From contig JAYKKM010000193.1 of NCBI GenBank assembly GCA_035772405.1, positions 2,193,501 to 2,257,500 of the forward strand: a stretch of 64,000 bases of DNA, in the 5' to 3' direction. Shown in pieces: positions 32,755 through 44,109 of this stretch. Origin of the DNA: Chrysogorgia sp. JL179-B06. Its lineage: Eukaryota > Cnidaria > Anthozoa > Scleralcyonacea > Chrysogorgiidae. A model generated the notes under the pieces. That model did no database searches, was not told where the DNA came from, and saw nothing but the letters and a program-made list of their open reading frames with translations. The translations under genes and the position numbers were made by a program. How positions within the stretch are numbered: the stretch's first letter is position 1; each line of letters starts with the position of its first letter.

Positions 32755-34850
32755 AGATAATATTTAATTGAAAGGGGAAACTCGGTTGCCACGATGGCCA
32801 TCTTAATTTGGCTGCACTTTTTAATCCATACATTGAGTCAGCGTTCCAGCAACATTGCGATGAACAACATCAGTGGTTCACCTATCCGAGAACATATATT
32901 TCAAATACCTTTGGAAAAAATTATACACTGCAGTGAGTTTATAGTCTTTCGACCAAAGACATTTAACGGTGTCGGCGGTTAAGCATATATGCATGGAGGG
33001 TCCGTTATTAATTTGAAACATTCATAAGAGTTTTGATAGAATACAAATTTAAAACCTCTGAACCTCAGGGTCAATTACACATTACCAGTAATAAGATCAG
33101 AAACAACATATCAACTATGCATTGCTCCCAGGATTCGTCGCTCCGCGAAAAAGAGCCTGGGAACAAGGTTGATATAAAAAATTCTTATTCTGTCATGAGG
33201 TGAAATTGAGGGTATACATTTTACCTCAATGCTTTGCGAACCTAAACTGTCAATTCAAATTACACAATTCTTTGACGTATTATATCAACGTAAATTGAGT
33301 AGGTAATAGCTTCCTTCTTACACAAAATTTGCTCGTTTTGAAATCCTTTTTTTACAGTGGAAACTGGAACCTCCCAACCTCGTTCCCAGGGCCTTGGAAC
33401 CTCCATATAAATGGACATTTCGTGACCGAAGCTTGCTGTCCATTGGTTGGAGTTGTCCGCTGTCTAGAGGTTTCTATTATTAACATACATCCGTGTATGG
33501 AGTTAGGAGTCGACCTTGATATATTGTCCGTTAGTATAGGTTCTACTGTATTAATGCAACGCCAGAATGTTTGATACACGCAAAGGATTGTGGTTAAACT
33601 ACAATTCGCCATCTATATTTCCGATATGAAAACAATTTAAACAACTGTCCTAGGATTCAAAATTTAGATATTAACGCAACAACATTAACAATAGAATCGG
33701 CACTGATGGCGAGAAGGCATTGATTTTATGTTCGAGTGGCTCACTCGTGAGATAATCGCATATTATATGTTGCCACGAAAACATAAAATTCGATCTTTTG
33801 AGCAACAGCTGTAATGTTCTGTTCTGCATTATGTGGACAATAAAATTACATTCGTAGACGTGGTGTTGACAAACTGGGTTTAATACAAATACTACCAACC
33901 GCTTATAATTAAAACTTACAGAAAATGCAATTAACAAAAAAAGCCAGTAACGTGATTCAATATCAAAACTTGTTCAACTTATAATTCAAAGTGACTCAAT
34001 ATGAAAACTTGAAATAAGAAAAGTTACAAGTTCTGACAGTTTATTCGAAATAAGAAAAGGCAGAAATCGGTCGATATGTGGCTTTCGAGAGTAATGTAAC
34101 ACAAATTATAAGCCACTCGCTTTGCTGGAGTAATTATGGATTGATCGAGTGTTTTAGTTCGTTGCATAAAAATACCCGTATTTAATACCATATATTAAAA
34201 ATAGCTGTGTCATATCCTATATTTATGGTGTCAAAATACTTCACCGAAGTGATCGGAAAGATATACTTATGATATATATATAGACTAGTAGGTGTTTCAC
34301 TAGTTCACGGTAAATGAAACATGATTTCAAAATAAATAAATTGTATGAATGTTATACTCCTTAATGCCAGTTTAATTATATATCGACATATCACATCAAC
34401 TATAAATAAAAGTCATCTATCAAATATACATATATATATAACACACAAAAATAACTATAGGGTTTTTAAGTGTTCAATGAGTTAGTGCTTACAAGTTTTT
34501 TAGCTAGTCATTAATCATCGTTAATCATCACATGATCACCATATAGAGTACTTATTGTTGACCTTGACATATTGTATGAAGCATGCATAACTTGCGTTAT
34601 AAAACCGCAGCAATTCACTCTCTTGAGTTCTAGAAGAAAACAGAAACATTTTAACTATATACTTATATAATGATGCAACGGAATGACAAGAAACAACACA
34701 TCGACAACGTATCGGGTGTTGAGGTATGCAAGACGAAGTTAAATATGCTCTCAAAGGAGCATGATACGAAGTCTCCAGCACTAACTAATCTAATTTACAA
34801 TGTAAATGAGAACTATTTTTAATATAAGGGGCGGTCTATACCAGCTGGGC
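32755..34850. other. no supported gene
   Basis: Contains AGCCTGGGAACAAGG (33160) and CCTCGTTCCCAGGGC (33377) fragments of the CCTCGTNCCCAGGG foldback family. Open frames at 33329-33574 and 33352-33937 have no recognisable domains. Confidence 0.5.
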
Positions 34851-34854
34851 TATA

Positions 34855-34970
34855 GTCCGGTTAACCGGACTTACTTAGTGTGTCACGAAAATCGTTCCTC
34901 GACCCAAGATTAAGATCATTTGAATTAACTTTATGCTCTTCCTACAGCCAAACATATCCAGTTCTGCTTT
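34855..34970 (-). repeat. interspersed repeat, paired with 43600-43715
   Basis: On the minus strand: TTTGGCTGTAGGAAGAGC, AAAGTTAATTCAAATGATC, GATTTTCGTGACACAC. The same blocks occur in plus orientation at 43600-43715. Type unknown. Confidence 0.55.
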
Positions 34971-35299
34971 GAAATATGATTTTGGGTGTCTGTAGTGTAG
35001 TCAGTGGCGGATATTCGCCTTTTTCGGTGGTGGGACAAAGCCTCTTAAATTTCCGACAAGTTTATTCGCTACGTAACCAATTTTTTGCGCACAAAAATGG
35101 ACAAACAAAGAAACTAAAAATGCATATTTTGATACCCAAAATGTGTTTAACCTTTTTGCGCCTGTATTCGCTGTCGAATACTCTGTTCCAGGACGGGCAA
35201 ACATCGCTATTTCGTTTCTAGACGTTTCGATCGCTATTTCAACCTTTATTGATTTGGTTTGCAGTGGTTTGGTTTGCAGTCGTACTATCGTGTATAATG

Positions 35300-35590
35300 A
35301 GTTTATATTTAGTTTAGTTTATTAGATTTATCACTCTTATAGGTGAAGGGTATATCCCCAACAGGCTAGAAGCCCAATTGATATTGGGGTTCCGAGGGCC
35401 TGATTTAAGGTCGTTATCCGAGAAGACCCGAAAGTCTTACTTGCTGGTATTATTGCAAAGGCAGCACTTTCTCCTCAATTATTTTTAAGACCCTGAGTGG
35501 TGATTGTCCGACACAGGATTTGAACCTGTCTCCCAGCTCATCAGACAGGTCTGGTAAACACTATAGACCACAACAACTGGTTTAAAGATG
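35300..35590 (-). mobile_element. tRNA-derived SINE
   Basis: On the minus strand the head has A-box-like TGGTCTATAGTG and B box GGTTCAAATCC with a paired T stem (GACAG/CTGT). It is followed by a body with GGGTCTTAAAAATAATTGAG, GGCTTCTAGCCTGTTGGGG and an A-rich end TAATAAACTAAACTAAATA. Confidence 0.65.
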
Positions 35591-35979
35591 GCTCCTCATT
35601 TTGCATGTGTTTTACAAGATAACGTGAGATATTTATAAGTATTTATAAGTTGCTTCTGTAGCATTTTCCCATTTTCAATATATTCCTTAAGTATTTCCGA
35701 AATTCCGACAAAAAGTGAAAAATTCCGACAAATTAGCGATTTGACGACAGGTGGTCAACCGCCCCCACCCCCACCCCACCACAATTTCCGCCCACTGTCT
35801 GTAGTAACCGTGATAGAACTTCCTTAAGCGAATCTAAACTCATCCCCTAAGACTAAAAAGAATATCTTAGAGAGAATTTAAAAGACTTAGAGAGTCTGAA
35901 CATCTGCAATGTGTTGTTAGGGCATGATGCAACGAGTTCCATAATTTTGCCGTGCAGCAATCGACAATGATCTATCATC

Positions 35980-35984
<5 letters not shown>

Positions 35985-36019
<35 letters not shown>

Positions 36020-36720
36020 TTATTCAATTCAATCAGTTAAGCAATTTACAAATAGGAAAACTAGGTTATATAAGAAGATAAAGAGAGAAAAAACTCTGTG
36101 TTTATCTCTTACGAAAATCGTAAGGCAGTCCAACAGAGACGATGAAACAATTAGTAAAATTTCAACAAATCTGAATAGGTCCACGATTTGTTGCGTCGTA
36201 TATACAGATAAAAGGAGGCGCGCATGGACACTTCCATGCACTTCTCTAACATTCTTGTACAGTTTATTTCAGTACCGTACGCGTTAAAGAGACGTTTTAA
36301 TTGTTTTATGTGCTTTGTGATAGGGCCAAGAGTAGTAATTTCCACGAAAATATTCTTGAAATGTTTAAAAGTAAGTAAGCAATCTCGTTCGATCGGGTTG
36401 TATTTTTCCATTTTATAGTTCCTGCTTTTTTCGTTTCGAAACAGCAAGTAAGTTCTATAACATAGATGGTGTCATTTTTTGTTATAACGACGTGTGCAGG
36501 ACGAAACGACTGGAATAGCTCACTGGGAATCTTCGATAATCCTGAAGGTCGCCATATATTTTGAAGCCGTACGAACTCAGCTGGCTCAGATACCTCATCA
36601 TAGTGAAAGTATCGAGTCGTGTCTCCATGTGTAACGGCCTTCCTCCACAGCTACTGAACAATTTGATAGCATATGGCGTTGTGTTTGTCGCCCAGAGCAG
36701 AGGTCGCATGAAGCAGCTTC
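35985..36720 (-). mobile_element. non-LTR retrotransposon 3' end encoding an endonuclease-like C-terminus
   Basis: On the minus strand: EEGRYTWRHDS (about 36640), then frameshifted pieces IPSELFQSFRP, VITKNDTIYVIELTCCFET (36530-36450), and the frame 36447 to 36151 with KMEKYNPIERDCLLTFKHFK, VEITTLGPITKHI, CMEVSMRASFYLYIRRNKSW. The RPD..., iELT..fE and K..KY order is that of the PD-(D/E)XK-like C-terminal endonuclease carried by some non-LTR retrotransposons. A short 3' UTR and an (ATT)n tail at 35985-36019 follow. Stops and frameshifts make it dead. A second ATA-rich tract at 36880-36912 may be an older tail. Confidence 0.7.
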
Positions 36721-36919
36721 AATTTCCCCCCAGCGATGCAAATTGGAATTGTTGGGTAAGCTATATATATTAAAGCTCTTCTAACGAAAACATAAATATT
36801 TTTCGGCATTTGGTCACTAATGGCTTTCCAGCTTGATATTTGCTTGCCTGTGGATACTTTCTTGATGTGCCTCATTATAGAATAATAACAATAATAATAA
36901 TAATAATAATAAACATTTA

Positions 36920-37900
36920 CTATAAGAAGTGCGTTAGGCTATATATTTACAAATTGGTATATTCAAGTATAATGTTCATACATTCTAATTAATTGTTAAA
37001 TGTTTTGTAAAAATCTAAACTTTGTTAGTAGTAGCTAAAACTAACCATGCATATGCTATAAAGGTAAAAATCTTCTGACAATTAAATTACGCTGCATAGG
37101 CTATTGCTGGAAAAAAGCTCTTTTTATATCTATCAGTTCGACATTTAGGCAAGTTAAAACTAGAGTTATTTCGGAGGTTATATGAGTGCACTCTTGACGT
37201 AATGGAGGCAGGAGGTGATGAAGACGTATTCATTTAACGAGGTTTTGAAAATGTTTCTCGCCTATAGGACATTAACTCTTTGACATATAAGCTTGATTAA
37301 GAGCTGCAGATCCAAGTGTGTATATCAACAACTTTTATGAAATCGTCTGGCGATCGTCGGACACATATTATTCTTTTAAAAAAAGTTTTTTACCATATGT
37401 ATATTTCACAATATCCTGTCTATAAGTGTCTGCGATTGTCTGTATTCATAGAAATCCCACCCTAGTGATTAACTTTTTCAGTTGATTGATTGACTGATTG
37501 ATTGATTGATTGATTGAAGCCTTGATTTAACGAGGGTGTACACATGATAAACTGACCCTCAACTAACGAATTGCATTGGAAATACTCCAATATTATATTA
37601 TATAATATTAGAAATACGTATACGCAATACCCCTCGCCGACAACGTTTTTATATTAAGAACAATAACTAACTTAGTTCACAATTGATTGCAAACTATATA
37701 ATTAATTAGCTAAGTATTCACAACCCAAAAAGGATGGAAATCTGATTTCTCTTGTTATAGAATAGAAACCCTGCGCAAAACCAACACGCTGTTAAATATT
37801 AGTAATTAGTAAGTGACGGCCGATTTTTGAAAGTTATAACAAGTCAATTATTTTGGTTTGATATAAAATTGTTGTGCTTCTTAGGCAGTCAAGTAATAAA
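36920..37900. other. no supported gene; GATT microsatellite
   Basis: A (GATT)n run of about 8 units lies at 37485-37517. The rest is AT-rich with nothing recognised. Confidence 0.55.
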
Positions 37901-37990
37901 ATTCGAATACTCTAAAAAGTCGGTCTACTGCCAAAATAATGAATGACAAGGTCTAACGTTTCGAACGAAAGCCCTTCGACAGAGAATGAA
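37900..37990 (-). repeat. GAAGGGC-YTTCG-GAAACGTTAGACC repeat
   Basis: On the minus strand: CTGTCGAAGGGCTTTCG, TTCGAAACGTTAGACC, CATTCATTATTTTGGCAG. Second copy of the block at 3237-3305. Confidence 0.6.
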
Positions 37991-38026
37991 AACTAGCCTA
38001 ATCTTGGCTTGGCTCTTTGCGGATAT

Positions 38027-38580
38027 CACTGATGTCTAAATAATAAAGACTGGATCGAGCAACTATTGTTTAGCAAATGAAGCCGGAAGCAGCTCGTGGC
38101 GGCCATCTTGTTGGGACCACGCTATATAGTTTTACTACAGGCGACAGAGACTATCTTTCTCTGATATTTTAAGATGCTAAAATGAATCAGTTGTCCAAGG
38201 TTTTCCCATAATATGGAACACAAATTACGGCTCCATAACAGTAACTATGAAGCCAGAATTAGCGCGTGGCGCCATATTGGAGTCATGGAGTGACCACGGT
38301 TGTCATGCACTCCAATATGGCCGCCGCGAAATATTCCCGCCTTTATAGTTACTGTAATGGAGCTGTAATTTGTATTCTAAATTACAGGAAAACCTTCGAC
38401 CACCGGTGATTCGTTTTAGCATCTTAAAAGATCAGAGACAGATAGTCTCTGTCGCCGACAGTAAAACAATATAGCGTGGTCACTTCAAGATGGCCGCCGC
38501 GAAATATTCCCGGCTTCATATATTTTTTCGCAGCATCCAAACAATAGTTTGTCGATCCATTCTTTATTTGGATATCAGCG
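38027..38580. mobile_element. 554-bp hAT-like foldback MITE (complete copy)
   Basis: GCGGATAT (38019-38026) and GCGGTTAT (38581-38588) form an 8-bp TSD with one mismatch. Arms of about 230 bp: AAAGACTGGATCGAGCAAC, GGCGGCCATCTTG, GGCGACAGAGACTATC, CCAAGGTTTTCCCATAATAT, mirrored on the right. The centre is a GGCGCCATATTGGAGTCATG palindrome. Reference copy for the arms at 3308, 15073 and 20868. Confidence 0.82.
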
Positions 38581-38628
38581 GCGGTTATATACTGTTTTAT
38601 TCATGTAATATTTCAAATCCGACTATGA

Positions 38629-38725
38629 GGACTGGATCGGATTTCAAGTCCACGCAATTTGATCCAGTCCGAGGCGAAGCCGAGGACTGGAACTAACTGC
38701 AAGGACTTGAAATCCGGTCCAGTCC
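38629..38725. repeat. GGACTGGAT inverted repeat
   Basis: GGACTGGATCGGATTTCAAG at 38629 and CTTGAAATCCGGTCCAGTCC ending 38725 are inverted, with GATCCAGTCCGAGGCGAAGC between. Related motifs fill 39004-39100. Confidence 0.6.
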
Positions 38726-39003
38726 GAATTGGAGGATTTGAAATGACATCTCAAACGAGTGATATAAAATTAATATTAAACTTAGTATAGTTGTGTGACA
38801 AGTCAATAAATGGCTTATTCAACTTGTCTGTTTGCAATGTATTGCTCCGTTTGACGTTAATAAATGTCAATTAAAATCACCGTTTTTTGCTTTGTTTTTA
38901 TCGATTGCGATGCAATAGTTGAGTTCCAATTAATTTGAACTTCACGGATGCTAAACAATGTTTTACTCATTCCAAGAACTAAATTAATTTATTGCTGTCC
39001 TAC

Positions 39004-39100
39004 GACTGATTTAATTTTGATCCTGTCCTTGGACTGAATTAATTTTGATCCTGTCCTTGGACTGAATTAATTTTGATCCAGTCCTAGGACTGGTGGATCA
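39004..39100. repeat. 28-bp tandem repeat, about 3.5 copies
   Basis: The unit is GGACTGAATTAATTTTGATC plus CTGTCCTT. It ends in AGTCCTAGGACTGG, a palindrome. Confidence 0.8.
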
Positions 39101-39289
39101 AAATTCTTCACCACGTATCCAGTATCGTCATGTGACCCAAGTAGGGTAGTGTGATTGGCTAATTTCCTTATGAATTATTAATGAGTTTGAGATGGTAGGT
39201 TCCATTCCCATCACATACGCGCGTGCTTCAGAACTATGGGACTACTGCATATAGGCTGAGTGAAAACATCTTTTTCTTTTTTCCACTCT

Positions 39290-39360
39290 CTGACGAAGGG
39301 TCTTCGCTCGAAACGTTTGAACTTAAATTCTACACACTATTTCAGCAGTACACCAGCAGT
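39290..39360 (+). repeat. CTGACGAAGGG...GAAACGTTTGAA repeat (hammerhead-like core)
   Basis: CTGACGAAGGGTCTTCGCTC then GAAACGTTTGAAC and TTCAGCAGTACACC. The plus-strand version of the 3237 and 37900 blocks. It contains CUGANGA and GAAAC boxes separated by a possible 4-bp stem, but stem III and a cleavage triplet were not found. Confidence 0.5.
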
Positions 39361-39724
39361 ATTCGATATGTAATTCTGAAGTACACCCATTGTTTGGAAT
39401 CGTCGTCAACTTGCACAACTGAAATCTTGTCACTTAATGCCAATGACGCATGTGGCCTTATGAGACGTTGACGTTTTCATTCAAACTATGTTAATTATGT
39501 TGTTTCGATTGATTGATATTGAAAACTTGTTTTAGAAAGTAAAATGAGAGTGATGAATATTAGAAGAACTGCACTTCAAAATCTGGACAAGCGCTGCTCT
39601 TGAAAGAAATTGTTGTGTTAAATTTCAAGTGCTATACTACTTATGCTATATTATACTTGTGTTATATATATACTTGTGTTAAATTTCAAGTGCTATATTA
39701 GATCCAGACGGTAACCTTTTTAGT

Positions 39725-40375
39725 AACGTTAACTCAACACTAACCCTAATATTAACCATAATATATACTAACCAAAATATATACTGTACTAACCTAATAC
39801 TAACCCAAATACACTAGCCCTAATATACACTATAAAACCGATTGGTTGAAGCCACCAGTTTAATAGGTTGTCTCAGATTTATACCAATTTGAATTGTTAA
39901 AATAACCAAATATTTTTATTAAAATGGGTCAGCTCACGGTGTATTGGAACACAGAATATTGCAGAATCATTGAAATGTTGGGTTTAGAAGTAGGGTTAGT
40001 ATTTCTTTATTTCAGGGTTAGGACTAGAGTTTTATTTGGGTTATGGTTAGGGTTCAGTTGGATACTGTTCTGCTTCTGAATCCTGAAAAAATAACTTGGA
40101 TGAGGCGTATGACGTAGTCTGTGTCCATTGTTTACCGGTACACGGTGATCATGGCTTAAAATGCCCGTAGTTTGGTTGTTTCAACCAATAAATTTGGCTG
40201 TTTCAACCTGTAAAAAATGGTCAATTGATGAATCTGAGACAACCGAATGGAATTGGTTGTTTTAACCAATCTGTTTTTATACACTTTGCTAATACTAACC
40301 CTAATATACTAACCCTAATACTAACCCTAATATACTAACCCTAATACTAACTCTAATATACTTACCCTAAAAATG
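39725..40375. repeat. ACTAACCCTAATA minisatellite split by a MITE
   Basis: Units of ACTAACCCTAATA / CTAACCCAAATA run at about 39725-39826 and resume at 40279-40372. The intervening 39827-40278 is a separate mobile element, so one array has been split. Confidence 0.75.
39827..40278. mobile_element. long AACCAA-motif MITE
   Basis: Left end CACTATAAAACCGATTGG, right end CCAATCTGTTTTTATAC. GGTTGTCTCAGATT and AATCTGAGACAACC are inverted near the ends. Longer relative of 4870-5018, with unrelated central DNA. Confidence 0.65.
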
Positions 40376-40457
40376 ACTTGAGTAATGTTGGTTTGATAGT
40401 ATATACGTTTCCACTTCGGTTGTTCGTATCGAGAATTAGTATCAACCAACTACAGTA

Positions 40458-40541
40458 GCAACCTCGTACCCAGGGACTTCACCCCGCGGTCCGCCGGGCA
40501 AGTGGGCGGCCGTGGGGTAAAGTCCCTGGGTACGAGGTTGC
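40458..40541. mobile_element. 84-bp foldback with 7-bp duplication
   Basis: GCAACCTCGTACCCAGGGAC and GTCCCTGGGTACGAGGTTGC are perfect inverts, with TACAGTA on both sides (40451-40457, 40542-40548). CCTCGTNCCCAGGG ends recur at 24102, 33160 and 33377. Confidence 0.8.
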
Positions 40542-40630
40542 TACAGTAGTTGTCTATTACAAATTCGGCATTCTGATTGACTGAGCTACTAGTAGTCTAT
40601 TGGTGATAGAACACTAGTAGCGTTATCCAA

Positions 40631-41479
40631 TGTGCTGTAAAAGTTACTTTTTTTTTGGAACTAGTTACAGTTACAGTTACATGCTCAAAAAAGGAACTAG
40701 TTACTGGTAAAAGTTACATGAAATAAATGTAACTAGTTACCGTTACAAAGTTACTTTAAGATTTTTGTAACTAGTTACAAAGTTACTTTGACATTTTTGT
40801 AACTTGTTAAAAGTTACATCCCCAGGTTTTACTATTTACAATGGCAATGGGTTCAGTTAAGAAGTACTGTCTTTTAGTGACCTTATACCTTCTTTAAAGA
40901 ACGAGATATTAAACCCAACAACAACTACTCAAATAAAACAGTACAGTGAATCAGTATTTCAAAAACATTAAACATTTTGCATTCGAACATGTTCGCCAAA
41001 TACGGCCAAGGATGCCTCGCATGAAGTCATGACTCAATAGCGCATGAAAATTATTCTGTTTATTGAACGAAAATCATGCCACCCTCATGAAATTGAGTCT
41101 TATAAAAAATATGAATTATGAAGATTACAAAACTAATATGCGCCCGTGATCAGTGGTCAGCAGATTGGCGTTGATAATTTGGCGAGGACGTTATGTAGCC
41201 CTACATGAAATATTAAAATGTTACGGAAATACCAACACTGCTTTTCAATTGACTGTAGAAGCAAACCATGGTAGAAGTGAGCGTGAGAATGTAACGGAAA
41301 AGTAACGTTAACTCTGGTAACAAATGTAACTCGTTATAGTTCCATTTGTAGCAAAAATGTAACTAGTTACAGTTACAGTTACCTCCTTGCAAAATGTAAC
41401 TAGTTACCCATATAGTTACTTTAAAAAGTAACGATTACTTGTAATTTCGTTACTTGTAACGAAGTTACTTACAGCACTG
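40631..41479. mobile_element. GTAACTAGTTAC-rich TIR element
   Basis: Both ends carry GTGCTGTAA (inverted CAGCACTG at 41472-41479) and about 180 bp crowded with the palindrome GTAACTAGTTAC and GTTACTTT half-sites. The arms are inverted. The middle (40830-41280) is AT-rich without a gene. Termini resemble hAT (CAGTGCTGTAA), but no TSD was found. Confidence 0.65.
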
Positions 41480-43540
41480 ATGTCTGCCAATCACAAACCT
41501 TTTTATAACTGGAATACTCCTATCCTGACCAATCAGAATCCACAACATATTCACGCTGCAAGCGAAACCAGAAATCTAGGATACGAGTGATGAAATCATG
41601 AAAACATTGGCCCGAAAGTAATGGAAAATTGTTCAGTTTGACATTTTCGAATAAGAAAATTAATTCGCTTATGCCTATGGAGTGTATCTACACCAAATTT
41701 GAAAGTAATTGCAATCTCGTTTTTTGTGAGCGATTTTTTATCATGTGCCATCGACCTACTCTACATTTTGAATGGGGAGACTTCTACAAACAAAAAGGTG
41801 AAACTATCTGAAAATTTGGAACAATGTTTGATAAGACTTTTTTACGTTAAATGTTGTTTATGGCTGATACTAAAACAATTAGACAACTCGCCATCGTTGT
41901 CTATTTAACAATTAGAGTTCTCATTGTCTATGAGCGAATAGTCAACGAAGACGAAGCCTGGGTTGACTGTTCTCTCATAGACAACGAGGAGTCGACGAGT
42001 TATCTAATTGTTTTAGTAGAAACAAATTAGTGGCTATGCAATAGCAAAATAACAAAATGCATCATGCATTTTCAAAAAAAATATCCAAAAACTCATCTGA
42101 AACCTCCCCAAAACGAGAGTTTTCTGCATGCCATTGTTTTGAGCGCGTTTCGCTTTCATGGTCTATCACGAATATACAACGGTTGAGTAGCCAATCAGAA
42201 TGCAGCATTTGTAATGACCATGGTCAGTCATGGAAAAAATGCACGCAAGATCTCGTTTCAGGCTCCGAAGATACGGGTCCAGTTTAGAAAGTAAAATTAT
42301 ATATCAGATGAAAATAGGCAGTCTGAGTGATCTACGCGCTCGCTGGGTTCCGGAACTCTTTGGAATTAGACGCTTCTCCCGAGAAGCTACGCCTCGGAGA
42401 TGCATGTTTACGTCGATTGTAACAATCATCGCGCAAAGACTTGATCAAACTTAAATAATTCCTTGTCCATGATAAGTTGTTCCGAAAAAGCAATGAAAAT
42501 GACAGCTTCACTTATGACTGCAGACTTTTCCGCCGACAACGACAGTATAGCCTGATTTCACCTCATCGTTAATCACCGAGAACTCAAATCCCATTTCCCA
42601 GCCATTGTATTTTATTTTTCACTCATTTTGGCAGTTGTTTGAAAAAGAACACTTATAGTAACTACCTTTTGGAGAAATTAGTCATTCGGAGTTTTCAAAC
42701 GAATATAAATTAACTAATAATAGCATATGTATTATATGCCGACGCGCCTTTACGTACATCACACTATCACAAGAATGTTTATATTGCTTTATAGATATAT
42801 TAACCAGTGTCTCGCAAAAATAGGATTATATTGACGGTGAACTTTCAGCGGAAGTGGTCACTTCTCATCCTTTATATAATATCACCAACGGTTAAATCCG
42901 CTTAGTTTTATGATAATTAAATTAAATTGAATTGTTTGATATTTTTAGAATGTGGAATATTGACCGCCGCGCCAAAAATATTTTTTAATTTGTGCCGCAG
43001 AAAAACAAACCGGCCGCGGTAGCATTTATTTAACGCTTAAATCCAACAAGAGGCAAAGGAATACTTGAACTGTTTGCACCGCGGTGAGGTGTCCAGCGTA
43101 TAAATATAGATAAAATAGCTGAAACGTTTAGGAAGTTTTGCAATCATGCACACATCGAGATGTGATTTGTTCTTGAAAACAAGATATTTAATTTGTTATT
43201 TAAATACTGAGTGTACTCAATACTGTTCAAAAATTACGTCCAGACAAGGTCAGACACTGAACTTGATAAAAAACACAAAGTAGCCGCAATAAACCATGAT
43301 TATATACTTAATATCATCAGCATTTATCATTACTTAGTGTGTGGACGCTTTTTCGTGGTTCAAACATTGCTATATTATAAGTGTCGTTGCTACCGAAACA
43401 ACTATTTTAGCTGTTAATATGTTGGAAACTACTATCTGGTTACATAGAAATAATACATCTCAAGATTCAAGTAGCTTACTCTATGCTTACTTTAGGCTAT
43501 TCAAGTGCGATTAGTAAGTAAACAGTTCATTGATTAGTCT
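41480..43540. other. gene-poor stretch with one foldback
   Basis: A 147-bp foldback lies at 41870-42016 (TAAAACAATTAGACAACTCG mirrored by GAGTTATCTAATTGTTTTA). Open frames at 41629-42454 and 43211-43417 are unsupported. Confidence 0.55.
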
Positions 43541-43599
43541 GTCGGACTAGCCGGTTAGCTGGGCTGATTAGCTAACAACTTTCTTACCACGTCCACGGC

Positions 43600-43715
43600 T
43601 AAACTGGCTTTGTTTGGCTATAGAGTATAGGAAGAGCATAAAGTTAGAATTCAAATGATCTTTTTAGGTCGCGCTAAAGATTTTCGTGACACAACCGCTC
43701 TACCGGTTTATTTCA
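43600..43715 (+). repeat. interspersed repeat, partner of 34855-34970
   Basis: GGAAGAGCATAAAGTTAG, TTCAAATGATCTTT, GATTTTCGTGACACAACC. Preceded by a GGACTAGCCGGTTAGCTGG segment. Confidence 0.55.
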
Positions 43716-44109
43716 AACTCTGTCCGGTTTGCCATATACAATGCCGCCGAGACTTTTCAAACCGTCCCCAAAGGCGGTGCTCTACGCGGTTCTTATTATT
43801 AAAGATTTATTTTTACACTCGACGCCTTGCCAATATCATACGAAACATCCCAGCATGACTCTAACGGGATTTGCTGCTCGCACGATTTGCATCATCACCA
43901 TTCCGCTATAAAAATAGCACCAGTGTCTATTAATATGCTTTATGATCCTTTATATAGCTAGTCGGTCAATTAGCTGTTTTGCCCAATAACGAATGACGAA
44001 ATCGAGCGGATACTAGACTGTAATTAGACGATAATATCGTAAAAGGGCGTTAATTAATTAGGTGCAAACAGGACAATATATTCCAGTTTAATTAAGTTAG
44101 GTAGTTGCA

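Noticed and set aside
35985..36912. CRISPR-like regular repeats around ATA tracts
   Set aside because: These are microsatellite tails of retrotransposons in eukaryotic DNA; no spacer structure.
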